64,000 bases of DNA from Roseibium album (GTDB lineage Bacteria > Pseudomonadota > Alphaproteobacteria > Rhizobiales > Stappiaceae). Both the position numbers and the translations under genes were made by a program. Below are positions 18,460 to 28,800 of the stretch, piece by piece. Every line of letters starts with the position of its first letter. Within the stretch, counting starts at the first letter, position 1. The notes beneath the pieces are model-generated. The model was not told the DNA's origin. It was given only the letters and a program-made list of their open reading frames with translations, and ran no database searches. The stretch is from assembly GCF_001404515.1 (NCBI RefSeq), contig NZ_CXWE01000004.1, positions 563,341 through 627,340 of the forward strand, written 5' to 3'.

Positions 18460-19539
18460 CTAGTTCGACCTCCAGGAAGCGCGCCGGCGCATGCGGTACA
18501 CAAAGCCGATCACCTCGGCAACCGCCTTGTAGTGTTCCTCGGGAACCTCCCGATCGATATCAACCGTAGCATAGAGCGCTCTTGCCAACGGAGGATTTTC
18601 CACTACCGGAATTTCGTTTTCCCTGGCAATTTCCCGCATTTTCAGGGCGATTGCGTCCGTCCCCTTTGCAAGACAGAGCGGGGCACCCATACCCTCTTCA
18701 TACTTCAGCGCGACCGCGTAGTGAGTCGGGTTCGTAACGACCACAGTCGCCTGCGGCACGGCAGACATCATCCGCTTGCGCGAACGTTCCATACGCAGCT
18801 GACGGATCTTGCCTTTGACCTGCGGATCGCCTTCGGTCTGCTTGTACTCTTCTTTGACCTCGCGAAGCGTCATCTTCTGCTTATTGAACCACTTGTTTTT
18901 CTGGTAGATGAAATCTGCGCCCGCCACCACCGTCATGACGGCAAGAATTGCTGCCAGCAGCTGCAGAATTAGAACGCGCGCCTCCTGGAGGATTACGCTC
19001 GTTTCGGCAAAGATAATGATCTCGGCTTCGTCCCTGTGCGGCCACATGACGGCGACCATGACGGCGCCAACGATCGAGATCTTGAGCATCCCCTTGGTGA
19101 AATTGACCAGGCTGTCTGCAGAAAACAGGCGCTTGAAGCCGGAAGCCGGAGATACCTTGGAAAGCTTTGGCTTGATTGTCTCGCCCGTGAAGAGGGGTTG
19201 ATGCTGTATGAGATTGCCCGCGACCGCCATCAATACCAGTGCGATCAGCGGCACGCCGACGATCAGGGCGACTGACTGACCGGTATCGCGCCACAGCGCT
19301 TTCAGCGCATAACCATCCACCGGAATCTGGTGGGCATGCTCCAGGTAGCCGCTCATCAACTCTCCCAGCGAGGCAGCTGCGCCAGGTGCGAAGATCGCAA
19401 TCATCAGGGTTGCACCGGCAAGCGTGAACCAGGTGCTGACTTCTTGCGATTTGGGAACGTCCCCCTTGTCATGCGCTTCCTTCAAGCGCTTTTGCGTGGG
19501 GTCCTCTGTCTTTTCTGAGTCGTCGGTATCGTCAGCCAT
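18460..19539 (-). CDS. flhB: Flagellar type III export protein FlhB
   Basis: A 359-residue inner-membrane protein of the flagellar export gate. The N-terminal domain (DDSEKTEDPTQKRLKEAHDKGDVPKSQE) is typical, followed by four transmembrane helices. The cytoplasmic domain has the self-cleavage site NPTH at residues 270-273, which is needed for the switch from rod/hook to filament substrates. FKRLFS and the HYAVALKYEEGMGAP block are family hallmarks. It is the last gene of flgB-flgC-fliE-fliQ-fliR-flhB, 9 nt after fliR. Confidence 0.96.
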   Translation of the reverse strand: MADDTDDSEKTEDPTQKRLKEAHDKGDVPKSQEVSTWFTLAGATLMIAIFAPGAAASLGELMSGYLEHAHQIPVDGYALKALWRDTGQSVALIVGVPLIALVLMAVAGNLIQHQPLFTGETIKPKLSKVSPASGFKRLFSADSLVNFTKGMLKISIVGAVMVAVMWPHRDEAEIIIFAETSVILQEARVLILQLLAAILAVMTVVAGADFIYQKNKWFNKQKMTLREVKEEYKQTEGDPQVKGKIRQLRMERSRKRMMSAVPQATVVVTNPTHYAVALKYEEGMGAPLCLAKGTDAIALKMREIARENEIPVVENPPLARALYATVDIDREVPEEHYKAVAEVIGFVYRMRRRASWRSN

Positions 19540-19548
19540 TTTGCGGCG

Positions 19549-20322
19549 CTACCCCACGATAAACTTGCCGAGCGCTTCCTGGAAATGATCGAGATAGAAC
19601 ATCATCAGGGTCGCAATCAGCACCATGAGAAGGAACAGCCCTACCGCGATGTTGACCGGCATGGCGATGAAGAAGATCTGCATTTGCGGCATCAGCTTGT
19701 TGAGCAGGCCGAGACCAAAATAAAAAACCAGACCGACAACAAGGAAGGGAGCGCTCATTCGCACGGCAATCGTGAAGACATGAGCAACGGTATCGGTCGC
19801 ATTTTGCGCGAAATCAGCAACCGGAGGAGCGTTTCCAGGTGGAAAGATCGTGAAACTGTCATACATCGCGGCAATGATCAGGTAGTGCGAGTCCGTCACG
19901 AACACCAGTGTAATGCCGAGAACTGCTAGGAAGTTGCCGTAAAGGGCCCCCTGCTGGCCTTCATTGGCAATGTCTGTGCCGAGAGCGAAGGCAAGCCCGG
20001 ACTGGTTTGCCATGATGACGCCCGCGATCTGCAGGACCGAAGTGATCAGCCGGGCGCAAAGACCGATACCGAAGCCTATCGCAAGTTCGCCACCAAGCAT
20101 GACGAGAAGCTGCATCATGTTGGCTGTGAGGTTGGCCGGGTAGAGCGAGGCGGCCACCGGATACATCACAAGCGTAAGCGCAAGCGCGATGGTGAGGCGG
20201 AAACGCATGGGAATGGAACTTTCCCCAAGAGCCGGCAAGAGCATCAGCATTGTGCCGAGCCGCGCGAACATCAGCAGGAACGCTGCAGCAATATCAGGCA
20301 GAAAATCGAGCTGAATGGTCAT
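19549..20322 (-). CDS. fliR: Flagellar export-gate protein FliR
   Basis: A 257-residue protein with about six transmembrane helices. It belongs to the FliP5-FliQ4-FliR1 core of the flagellar secretion gate. Recognisable blocks are FARLGTMLMLLPALGESSIPMRFR near the N-terminus, ELAIGFGIGLCARLITSVLQIAG in the middle and GLGLLNKLMPQMQIFFIAMPVNIAVGL near the end. It is 13 nt downstream of fliQ in the same operon. Confidence 0.95.
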   Translation of the reverse strand: MTIQLDFLPDIAAAFLLMFARLGTMLMLLPALGESSIPMRFRLTIALALTLVMYPVAASLYPANLTANMMQLLVMLGGELAIGFGIGLCARLITSVLQIAGVIMANQSGLAFALGTDIANEGQQGALYGNFLAVLGITLVFVTDSHYLIIAAMYDSFTIFPPGNAPPVADFAQNATDTVAHVFTIAVRMSAPFLVVGLVFYFGLGLLNKLMPQMQIFFIAMPVNIAVGLFLLMVLIATLMMFYLDHFQEALGKFIVG

Positions 20323-20335
20323 CAGGCCCCTTGCG

Positions 20336-20605
20336 CTATCCTCCTGTGGTCAGGATCATTTCGGTCACGCGCCCCATGAAGCTCTCCAACACCTGGCTCA
20401 TGAATGGCAGCGTGACCAGGATCGTCACAAAGATCGCAAGAATTTTCGGAACAAAAACGAGCGTCATTTCCTGTATCTGGGTCAACGCTTGGAACAGCGC
20501 GATGACCACGCCGACAATCAGCCCCACCACCATGGTGGGACCTGCAACCAGGATCATTGTCCAGACGCCCTCACGGGCAATGTCGAGCACTTCACCGGCG
20601 GTCAT
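20336..20605 (-). CDS. fliQ: Flagellar export-gate protein FliQ
   Basis: An 89-residue protein with two hydrophobic helices, the normal size for FliQ. The start at 20605 (MTAGEVLDIAREGVW) is chosen because the longer frame adds residues with no family match. The helix-loop-helix IVGVVIALFQALTQIQEMTLVFVPKI is the family hallmark. It lies between fliE and fliR in the leftward early flagellar operon. Confidence 0.94.
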   Translation of the reverse strand: MTAGEVLDIAREGVWTMILVAGPTMVVGLIVGVVIALFQALTQIQEMTLVFVPKILAIFVTILVTLPFMSQVLESFMGRVTEMILTTGG

Positions 20606-20627
20606 GTTTCGCCCCCGCAAATTGGAA

Positions 20628-20942
20628 TCAGATCGGCATCCGCATGATTTCTTCGTAGGCGGAGATAACCCTGTCGCGAACAGCAACCATTGTTTCCAGG
20701 GCCAGTTCGGTTTCCGCCACGGCCGTCACGACGTCGACCACACCGGTCTTGCCTTCGATCATGCCGATAGCCATGTTGTCGGTCTGCTGCCCCTTGTCGA
20801 CGACGGTCTCGACGGCTTCCTGCACCATCTGGCCGAAGTCAACGGCTGAGCGATCCGGGACCGTTTCCTCAACCGCGCGTGCCTGCTGTTGCAGCTTGGC
20901 AGCAATCTGATAAGCATTGTTTGCAATAGACGGTGTGGTCAC
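20628..20942 (-). CDS. fliE: Flagellar hook-basal body protein FliE
   Basis: A 104-residue soluble protein that joins the MS ring to the proximal rod. The C-terminal ETELALETMVAVRDRVISAYEEIMRMPI matches the conserved FliE end. The N-terminus is short and helical, without a signal peptide, as expected for a type III export substrate. It sits between flgC (33 nt upstream) and fliQ. Confidence 0.93.
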   Translation of the reverse strand: MTTPSIANNAYQIAAKLQQQARAVEETVPDRSAVDFGQMVQEAVETVVDKGQQTDNMAIGMIEGKTGVVDVVTAVAETELALETMVAVRDRVISAYEEIMRMPI

Positions 20943-20975
20943 TGCCCCTGCCCCCTTCAGTGGTTAGCCCCCGGA

Positions 20976-21386
20976 TCACGCCCGCAGGATGTCGATGGTT
21001 CGCTGCAGCATCCGCCGCGTCGATTCAATAACGTTCAGATTGGCTTCGTAGGAACGTTGCGCCTCACGCATGTCGGTCGTCTCGACCAGCGTGTTGACAT
21101 TCGGTTGGAGCACGTACCCTTTCTCGTCCGCGGCCGGATGCCCAGGCATATAGGTCGACTTGAAATCCGACGAATCCTCCGCGACCTTGCCAAGTTCGAC
21201 TTTCTCCGCGCCCAGCTCCTTGTCGAAGTGGCTTTTGAATGTCGGTATTTTCCGTCGGTAAGGTTCTTCTTCGGGCGTGCGCGCCGTCGAATTCGCGTTT
21301 GCAATATTCTCCGCGATTATGCGCATGCGCCCGTTTTGCGCTTTCAGCCCGCTCGCTGAAACAAACAGAGATTTGATCAGATCCAT
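20976..21386 (-). CDS. flgC: Proximal rod protein FlgC
   Basis: A 136-residue rod protein exported by the flagellar system. The N-terminal rod motif (LFVSASGLKAQNGRMRIIAENIANANST) and the C-terminal helix (RSYEANLNVIESTRRMLQRTIDILRA) are standard, and the central YVLQPNVNTLVETTDMREAQ block is FlgC-specific. It follows flgB by 31 nt. Confidence 0.95.
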   Translation of the reverse strand: MDLIKSLFVSASGLKAQNGRMRIIAENIANANSTARTPEEEPYRRKIPTFKSHFDKELGAEKVELGKVAEDSSDFKSTYMPGHPAADEKGYVLQPNVNTLVETTDMREAQRSYEANLNVIESTRRMLQRTIDILRA

Positions 21387-21417
21387 CTTGCCGGTCCTTT
21401 TTCAGCTGTCACGGATC

Positions 21418-21822
21418 CTAGACGCTCTTTGACAGAGCCGTCCGGATCAGCCCCAGTCCCTTGGTGTAAAGGCTCGTTGCAGCCTGAAAATCCATCTGGT
21501 TCTGAGTGATTTTCATCATCTGCTCTTCCAGATTGACGTTGTTGCCGTTTGGCGTGATTTCAAATGAATCGCGCTTTTCTATCTTGGTGGACAGGTTTCC
21601 GGAGACAGCGCCCGAAATATGCCCGACCTTCGTCGTTTTCGTTGCCAGCGCGGATTGCTGAAGACCGATGTGGTCTTCAAAGGAATACGTTTTGACGTCC
21701 CTGGAAACATATCCGGGCGTATTCGCATTCGCGATGTTTTCCGCCAGAACACTCTGACGTGTCTGGTGCCATCGCATTTTCGACTTCAGCGCCTGAAACA
21801 GAGGCAGGTCCGTAGAGGCCAT
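21418..21822 (-). CDS. flgB: Proximal rod protein FlgB
   Basis: A 134-residue rod protein (MASTDLPLFQALKSKMRWHQTRQSVLAENIANANTPGYVSRD and so on), first gene of the early operon. The C-terminus EEQMMKITQNQMDFQAATSLYTKGLGLIRTAL is typical of FlgB. An ATG at 21834 would add four residues; neither start has a strong ribosome site. A CtrA box (21872-21887) lies about 50 nt upstream, suggesting direct control of the whole flgB-flhB operon by CtrA. Confidence 0.94.
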   Translation of the reverse strand: MASTDLPLFQALKSKMRWHQTRQSVLAENIANANTPGYVSRDVKTYSFEDHIGLQQSALATKTTKVGHISGAVSGNLSTKIEKRDSFEITPNGNNVNLEEQMMKITQNQMDFQAATSLYTKGLGLIRTALSKSV

Positions 21823-22241
21823 CCCATTCACCATCCGTTAACCAACTAGGCAATGATTGCCGCCCCAATGGTTAATGAATGGTTAACGATCACCCACTCC
21901 TGCACCGCAACCCCTTCAAAAATCAGTGGAAGAGAGCAACATTCCTTTGCATTTTGCGAATTGAAGGCGTGCTGCAACAGGTAAATTTTGCCCGCTTCTG
22001 TTAACTTCAAGACCTAGAGAGATTCGCGCGGCTTCGGCAAGGATTCCTGAAAAACCGCCATCTGGTCCCCAGAGTAGCCGGCGCTGAAAGCGGAACATTT
22101 GCAAGCGGTCGGCGACAATGATGCGAAAGAGGGTCATATCCCGATTTGCTGGGGATAAGCGGAGCGCTCCCCAATTATGGCGGAAGTCCAGAGTAACCGA
22201 AGATCAAAATCAGTCCGCTGGCGGGGCGGCACGAGGTAAAC
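21823..22241. other. 419-nt divergent regulatory region between flgB and fliO
   Basis: No gene is supported here. The flgB-proximal part holds a perfect CtrA box (21872-21887). The fliO-proximal end has a GAGGTAA ribosome site just before 22242. A 73-codon leftward frame at 21916-22137 has no family resemblance and was rejected. Confidence 0.6.
21872..21887. promoter_or_regulatory. CtrA box before flgB operon
   Basis: TTAATGAATGGTTAAC is an exact match to the CtrA consensus TTAA-N7-TTAA(C). It lies about 50 nt upstream of flgB. CtrA is the output of the CckA kinase encoded nearby. Direct regulation is inferred from motif and position. Confidence 0.75.
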
Positions 22242-23816
22242 ATGTACGACTGGATTGAATCGACCTTCAACGTAAGCGGCGGCGTTACTCAGGTTATCGC
22301 GGTTTTCATCGCACTGGCCGTGGTTCTGCTGCTTTTCAGCCTGTTTGTTTTTGTTCTTAAGCGACTGATGGGATCCAGGGCACCGCAGACACGGAACCGT
22401 CAGCCGCGCGTCGCGGTGATGGACAGTTCTCCGGTCGATGCACGCCGATCGCTGGTGTTGATCCGCAGGGACAATGTCGAGCACCTTTTGCTGATCGGAG
22501 GACCCACCGACGTCGTCGTCGAACAGAACATTGTCCGAAACGCTCCGATTACAGCCTCGCGTCAGGCGGCCAATACCCATTCGACCCACGCCGGGACGGG
22601 TTCAAAAAAAGTTCCGACGGCCCCCGGACCCAACATTCCGGCCAGACCGGATGAAGCCGTTCCGGCGCCTGCACCGGCTCCGGTCGTCGGCGCTTCGGCG
22701 CCGCAGACAATACGTCAGACTTCAATCGGTACCCCGAGACCTGTTCAGCGGAGATCCGAGACGACCGAAAGCCTCATTCAAAGATCTTCATCGGTGAACA
22801 ATCCGCCGACGGTCGTCGAACCGGATGTTTCCAGCGCAGCACGTCCGGTCGACAAACCATCTGGTATCGTCAGGGGCGCCGGCACGGCAGCAGATCTCTT
22901 GCGGGCAGCAACGCAAAACGGTTTCAACCGCTCGACAGCCTCACAGCAAAAGACCCAGGCTGAGACGATTTCGCCCCCCTTGGCGGAAATGGAAGCAGAG
23001 GTGGCAACTGCAAGAGCTCCGGATGTAAATCCCGAACCGTCCGTTTCGATCACGCCTGAAACCGGCAACGTTGGTGAAACCGGATCGACACTGAAAAGTC
23101 TGGCACGGTCGATTGCCACCCGGGAACGCTCTCCAAAGACGGGACATACGATCTCGCCGCCGTCATCCGGCCCGGCGGCCAGGGCAAAAACAGCACTCTT
23201 CAAGCCGGTAGATCCGGAACCGGTATCGAACAAGGTCGAACCGGTCATGTCCGATCCGTCGGTAAACAGCGCCGGCATGGCTGTGACCGATGTCGACGCT
23301 ACTCAAGACCTGCCAGTGGCACCGGCTGAACCGGAGATAGCGACGCCGGCAGAAACCCGGGACGCGGCGCCTCCGGCAGAAGGATCAGACACATCGCTTG
23401 TGGTTCAGGAAGACACGTCCCTCATTCCGGCAATGGACGATAGCTCCCAGGTGAATGGTACCGACGCGATACTGGAAACTGCCTCCCCAACCGTCGAAAC
23501 CGAAACGCAAAGCTCCGCTCCTAGGGAAGTCAACATAAACCTGGATCTGGGCGACTTGCTCGACGATGCGGCGTCAGAACCAATCGGTGAACCGCAGGCA
23601 GATGAATTCAACTGGATTCCGGACCCGCAGGTTCAATCACAGGATCAGGAAAATACGGTTCAGTCTTCGCAGTCACCGGCGACGCTGGACATTGTCCCTG
23701 GCGTGCAGCCCACGCAGCCGGAAAAACGAAACGTGCAAGGGTTGGGTGACAAGAACCCGATCGAAGACGAGATGGCGAAAATCCTTCACGAATTGGGTGG
23801 ACAGCCAGGTCGATGA
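22242..23816 (+). CDS. fliO: FliO-like flagellar protein with long disordered C-terminus
   Basis: A 524-residue protein. The N-terminal 95 residues fit FliO: a transmembrane helix (about 16-44), then a small beta domain with VAVMDSSPVDARRSLVLIRRDNVEHLLLIGGPTDVVVEQNI. FliO helps assemble the FliP ring. The remaining 430 residues are rich in Pro, Glu, Thr, Ser and Ala with no predicted fold, far longer than in usual FliO proteins. The last 4 nt overlap fliP, which strongly supports the assignment. Confidence 0.82.
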   Translation: MYDWIESTFNVSGGVTQVIAVFIALAVVLLLFSLFVFVLKRLMGSRAPQTRNRQPRVAVMDSSPVDARRSLVLIRRDNVEHLLLIGGPTDVVVEQNIVRNAPITASRQAANTHSTHAGTGSKKVPTAPGPNIPARPDEAVPAPAPAPVVGASAPQTIRQTSIGTPRPVQRRSETTESLIQRSSSVNNPPTVVEPDVSSAARPVDKPSGIVRGAGTAADLLRAATQNGFNRSTASQQKTQAETISPPLAEMEAEVATARAPDVNPEPSVSITPETGNVGETGSTLKSLARSIATRERSPKTGHTISPPSSGPAARAKTALFKPVDPEPVSNKVEPVMSDPSVNSAGMAVTDVDATQDLPVAPAEPEIATPAETRDAAPPAEGSDTSLVVQEDTSLIPAMDDSSQVNGTDAILETASPTVETETQSSAPREVNINLDLGDLLDDAASEPIGEPQADEFNWIPDPQVQSQDQENTVQSSQSPATLDIVPGVQPTQPEKRNVQGLGDKNPIEDEMAKILHELGGQPGR

Positions 23817-24580
23817 TTGCAGACCGTCGTGCCAAGTGGCTGAAGCGGGTCGTTCAGGTCACCATTGCCCTGGCAGCATTCTGGGTTCTGTTCGCAGGAC
23901 CGGCAACAGCGCAGGAAATCTCGGTCGGTTTCGGTGACGATGCGAGCTTGACGGAGCGCGCGGTTCAGCTCGTTATCTTGCTGACCGTTCTGTCCCTTGC
24001 TCCTTCCATCCTTGTCATGGTGACCAGTTTTACGCGTATTGTTGTCGTTCTGTCGTTGCTTCGGTCTGCCATCGGGCTTCAAACAGCTCCGCCCAACATG
24101 GTCATGGTCAGCCTCGCGTTGTTCCTTTCAGCCTTCATCATGATGCCGACCTTGCAGGCCGCCTATGATGCCGGGGTCCAGCCGTTGATCGACGGCGATA
24201 TCGAATTCGATCAGGCATACGAGCGGGCATCCGACCCGTTCCGGACGTTCATGTTGTCCCAGGTCCGGGAGAAGGATCTGGCGTTGTTTCAGGAATTGTC
24301 AGGCCAGGACACTCCGGAAGGGCCCGAGGACCTGTCCATGTCGATACTTGTCCCGGCATTCATGATCTCCGAACTCAGGCGCGCTTTCGAAATTGGATTT
24401 CTGCTTTACCTCCCCTTCCTGATCATCGACCTCGTTATTGCATCTGTCTTGATGTCGATGGGTATGATGATGTTGCCGCCTGTCGTGATATCGCTTCCCT
24501 TCAAGCTCATTTTCTTTGTTCTCGTCGACGGTTGGAACCTTGTTGCCGGTTCTCTGGTAAAGAGTTTCGGTGGCGGCTAG
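23813..24580 (+). CDS. fliP: Flagellar export-gate protein FliP
   Basis: A 255-residue protein with a signal peptide (to about TAQEIS), which is typical of FliP, and four further hydrophobic helices. The blocks VMVTSFTRIVVVLSLLRSAIGLQTAPPNMVMVSLALFLSAFIM, VPAFMISELRRAFEIGFLLYLPFLIIDLVIASVLMSMGMMMLPP and ISLPFKLIFFVLVDGWNL are the family signatures. It forms the pentamer core of the export gate with FliQ and FliR, which are encoded in the divergent operon. Confidence 0.96.
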   Translation: MIADRRAKWLKRVVQVTIALAAFWVLFAGPATAQEISVGFGDDASLTERAVQLVILLTVLSLAPSILVMVTSFTRIVVVLSLLRSAIGLQTAPPNMVMVSLALFLSAFIMMPTLQAAYDAGVQPLIDGDIEFDQAYERASDPFRTFMLSQVREKDLALFQELSGQDTPEGPEDLSMSILVPAFMISELRRAFEIGFLLYLPFLIIDLVIASVLMSMGMMMLPPVVISLPFKLIFFVLVDGWNLVAGSLVKSFGGG

Positions 24581-24684
24581 CCACAGTCCGCATTGCTAAA
24601 AGTAGAACAAAATTAAGATAAATATGTAATAGTCGTGTCTTATTTGCAGGACCTCTGCCGTCTTGAAATTTATATGGAAAACCG

Positions 24685-25755
24685 GTGATACGCGACCAAC
24701 TCGAACAACTGGCAAGAATCAGCGAACCCGAAGCAAGGTCAAAGCTTATTCGCGCGCTTGTTGGTGAGTATGCCCGTTCGGAAGAAAACGAACCGACCGA
24801 GGTTGAACGCGAGCTGTTTTCAAGAATTGTCCTGTCGGTCTTCGATCAGCTCGACAAGGAAGCCCGGTACGAACTTGTTGTCAGACTTGCCAAGACTGAC
24901 CGGATCATACCCGACCTGGCCGATCGGCTCGCCCAGGAAGACTACGAACTTTCCGAACCGGTCATCGAGTGTTCACCCATGATCAGCCAACCGGCCCTGA
25001 TGCGCATTGCCAGGACCGGCGGCAACGACAAGAGGCTGTCGGTTGCGCGCCGCGCTGATCTGAATGAGGAAATCTCCGACACCCTGGTTGCACGAAGCAG
25101 CCGTGACGTGGTTCATGCACTGCTGGACAACAAGGATGCCCCCTTTTCCGTCAAGGGAACGCTTGCACTGCTGATCTTTGCCAACACGGAAATTGAAGTG
25201 CTGGCTGGAATTGCAAAACGCGCCCTGAAGGATGAAGAGTTTCTGGAAACCCAGAAACTGGTTCTGGAAACGAATTGTCCGCTCATTCCCGCGCCGCTCC
25301 GGAAAGCCCTTGAAACCGGGGATCTGGAACGCCTTGCGACCACGATCGGTGATCTCGAACGCGACGGGGACATCGAGATCGACGGTGTACTCTACTCGCG
25401 GCACGAGGCCAGCATCCACATCGCGAATGGTGAAATGTCCTTTGACGCGATCCTGCGAACACTATTCGAAGATGATCGCATCGATGCGGCAATCTGGTTG
25501 ATTGGTCGAAAACTCAATCTGAGCGACGATGTTGTTGCAGATACACTGAAATCGGATGCCGACGGGGCGATCATGCGTCTTATGCTGCAAACCGGCATCG
25601 ACGAGAAAACCTATCGGGATTTCCTCAAGGCCCGCTGCAAGTGGCTCGACCGCAACTCCCGCACCATCCCCGAACTGGTTATGCGTTACAAGGCGGAGCT
25701 GAAGAAGCCGCGCGCGAATGCCGATGCCTCCTTCGCCGGAAGTGTTCTCAACTGA
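24685..25755 (+). CDS. DUF2336-family protein
   Basis: A 356-residue soluble, highly helical protein starting at GTG. The repeated short helices (for example LFSRIVLSVFDQLDKEARYELVVRLAKTD, PALMRIARTGGNDKRLSVARRADLNEEISDTLVARSS) fit DUF2336, an alphaproteobacterial family with HEAT-like architecture and no known enzymatic activity. Members are often encoded near motility or cell-cycle genes. It lies 104 nt after fliP with an AT-rich gap, so it may have its own promoter, and it converges with the giant TPR gene. A role as a regulatory scaffold is a guess. Confidence 0.75.
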   Translation: MIRDQLEQLARISEPEARSKLIRALVGEYARSEENEPTEVERELFSRIVLSVFDQLDKEARYELVVRLAKTDRIIPDLADRLAQEDYELSEPVIECSPMISQPALMRIARTGGNDKRLSVARRADLNEEISDTLVARSSRDVVHALLDNKDAPFSVKGTLALLIFANTEIEVLAGIAKRALKDEEFLETQKLVLETNCPLIPAPLRKALETGDLERLATTIGDLERDGDIEIDGVLYSRHEASIHIANGEMSFDAILRTLFEDDRIDAAIWLIGRKLNLSDDVVADTLKSDADGAIMRLMLQTGIDEKTYRDFLKARCKWLDRNSRTIPELVMRYKAELKKPRANADASFAGSVLN

Positions 25756-25823
25756 TTCCGCAAATCCGCCTGTCACACAACAATTGCACGGGACCTGGCT
25801 GATTGCCGGTCGAAATTGCCAAT

Positions 25824-28800
25824 CTACCCGGCCGGATCATTTCCGGCAGGCACTGCTGCAGCCTGATCTTCTTGTGTGCGGGTCGGCGACATGTACTGCC
25901 GGCGATACTCCTTGAGAAAGGTCTCAAGTGAATCCGTATCGGCCAGCCTGTTGGCGACCTCCAGAAACTCCACGCCCTGTGTCTCTATGGGCCGGGTGAC
26001 AACTTCAAAGGCCAGTGCCTCCGGGCTTTGAGCCATCTTGCCCGTGTATTTGGTTTGAAGCCGTTCCAGGCTCAACTGGTCGCCTGCGAGTGAAAAGGCG
26101 ATCCCGGCACGCAGGATGTCCCGCCGCTCCAGTTCGTCCAGGGGAATGTTGTCTGACCAGCGTGACCCGTGCATTGCTTCGAGTTGCTCACCGGCATCGC
26201 GCCAGCTTTCCGCGGCCCAGAAGGTATCAGCGCGCAGGCGATCCACATCCGATCCTCGCATGTTGCGTACGAGTTCAAGTGCAAGGTCCGGACGACCGTT
26301 TTCGGTGAGCGCGCGTGCTTCGACAATGTTGCGTTGTCTTTCCAGGGTAGATGGCAGACTTGCCTGTCTGGACCTGTTCAACACCCTCAAGGCCTCGTCG
26401 GCCTTCCGGTCCATCAGGTAGATTGCGGCAAGATCGGCGGCGATCTGAGCGCGCGCGGCACCTTTCAGACGGTTGTCAACCTGGTGACGCAGCAATTCGG
26501 TCGCCTGATCCAGGAGGTCCACCTCCACAAGCCGCTTTGCAAGCTGGCGAACCATTTCATCACCCTGACGGCCAATTGGTGTCAGTTCCCGGAAGTCATA
26601 GTAGAGTGCAAGGGCTTTGACCGGTGACATTTCGTCCGCCTTGCCGTCAAGGAACAGGGCATTGAAAAGGCCGTTCATTTCTTCCTGCAAAAGGCGCGTC
26701 GTGTCTGAATCCGGATCCGCCTGGACCGCCGACTTCATCGCTTCGAACGCTTCCCGGTATTGTCCCCGCTCGGCATAGAGCTGCGCAAGAAAGCGCAGTG
26801 TCTTAAGTTCGACTTCATCCCCCCGCCAGGACGTTGCAAGCCCGGCCAGCTGGTCGATCGTCTCGTCGACGCTGCGCTCACCGTCCCGGTAGCGGATCCG
26901 CAAGGCGCGGTATTCTGCCTCAGCGGCTCGGGGACGGTCGTCGGAGCGCGTCACCAGATCAAAAACAGTCAGCGCCTGTTGGGAACGGCCGGAAGCATCG
27001 GCAACGCGTCCGCGCAAGATGTCGTAGCGCGCTGCCTGTGCCGGAGTGACTTCGCTTGGTTCAATCTCGGCCAGAACGCCATTGGCGACACCGAAATCGT
27101 TGACTTCAACCATCGCCTGCGCGGCGGCAAGTTTGAATTCGGTCTGAATAGCTGAGGGATAGTTGCCGACCACGGTGCGACCCCGCGGCATGGCGATACG
27201 CGCGGGTGTCCAGTTCCCAAGCTTGACGTCGACAATCGTCTGCCAGATGGCTGCGTCGGGGTTGTTTTTCAGATCGGGGCGATTGAGATGAGCGTAGGCC
27301 TCCTGCGGCCTGCCGGCCATCGTCTGGGCCGCACCCATCATCAGGTTGAATGAGGTATCTTCCGCGAGCGCCGGTTCTTCCTCCAAAGCCAGGTTCATCA
27401 ACCCGAGCGCTTCCTGTGCAAACTGGTGCGCGAGATAAAACCGCGACAGTTCGATCAGTGGTTTTCTGCGTTTGCCGGCGGGCGACCGTGAAAGCTTTCT
27501 CTGGAGCTCGATAAGTCTGGACCGATAGGCTCCCGGGCCTTCGGTGCTCAGGGACACGAATTCGACATTGGAACTTTCAGGGTCGACGATCGTGTTCAGG
27601 GCGCCTGTACCGCCGCGCAGATGGCGGTTCGAAAGAGACAGTCCTCCCTTTCTTTCGATGATCACATCGTCACCCAGTACCTGCATCTTGATACCGTCTG
27701 AGCGGGTAACGATCGCTATGCCCTGTGCAGAACTCAATGCTTCAAGGTCGACGAATTTCTGCGGCTTGAGCAATCCGCGAGGTGGCCCGAAACCCGTGAC
27801 CAGCGAAATGGTATCACCGACAAACGGATCGGTGATCTCCCGAATATGCTGCGGATCCCGGTAAAGAACACGCAGTACCGATCCGCCATCGCCGCGAACG
27901 TTGCGTTCAAGCTGCAGCGGGATGGAAGGTTCCAGGATCATGTCCCCGATCACAAGCGACCAGGCATTGCCATCAACACCGACGGTCGCAAGCACCGGAT
28001 CATTCATGTCCAGTCTGAGAATCTGATAGTCCTCGAACTGTTCGACATCGATCCTCTCCGCAGTTTCGGCAAGGGCTGAAACCATTCCACGTGTATCGAT
28101 CGTCGCATCAGTATCGAAAACAAGCCAGATGCTGTCATTTCTCCTGAAGACCGCACTCGATACCGGCTCCGAGAACGGAAAGACTACTCGCACCGTGTTA
28201 CCGATTCTGCGTGCTTCTGCCGAAACGAAATTCCTGACTTCCTCGGCCACATTGTCGGGCGGCCGCTCAGGAGACGGGCGCTCGTCGGCGAAAACATCCC
28301 CCCCGGTCGCGCGCCAGACTTCCGGCGCTGCAGTGGTCCTGCTTGGCAGTTGTATGGCCGCTGGCACCTCGCCGGCACCAAGCGTCGCTCCGCCTTCCAT
28401 CTGAACAGATTCACCTGGACCAGGTCGATCCGATTGCATATCGGCAACCGGTTGCTGAACAGGTTTCAGCGTTGGAATGCCATTTCCCTCTTGAACTGGT
28501 ACGCCCTCCTCAGGCGCTCCGATCTTCTTCTTTGAGAGATCGAGCATCGGCGCTTTGCGCACGACGCCCTCGTTTTCAGGCTGGGTCTCTGCAAGCGGCA
28601 GGGCACCAGGAGAAGTCTGGGCCAGAACAATCGGCAATACACCGCTGTCACCTGCACCGGCGCTTTGTGTCCCGTCAGGCAATATGGCGGATGTGACAAG
28701 CTCCCCCTGGGGACCGCTGCCAACGCCGCCCCCTTCTTCTGCAGACCGGGCAAGTTCAGGAGCTGCAAGCGTTTCGACCGCCGAAGCGGTCGCCGTTGAT

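Noticed and set aside
21916..22137. 73-codon leftward frame in the flgB/fliO gap
   Set aside because: No ribosome site and no resemblance to known small flagellar proteins; region is better explained as regulatory.
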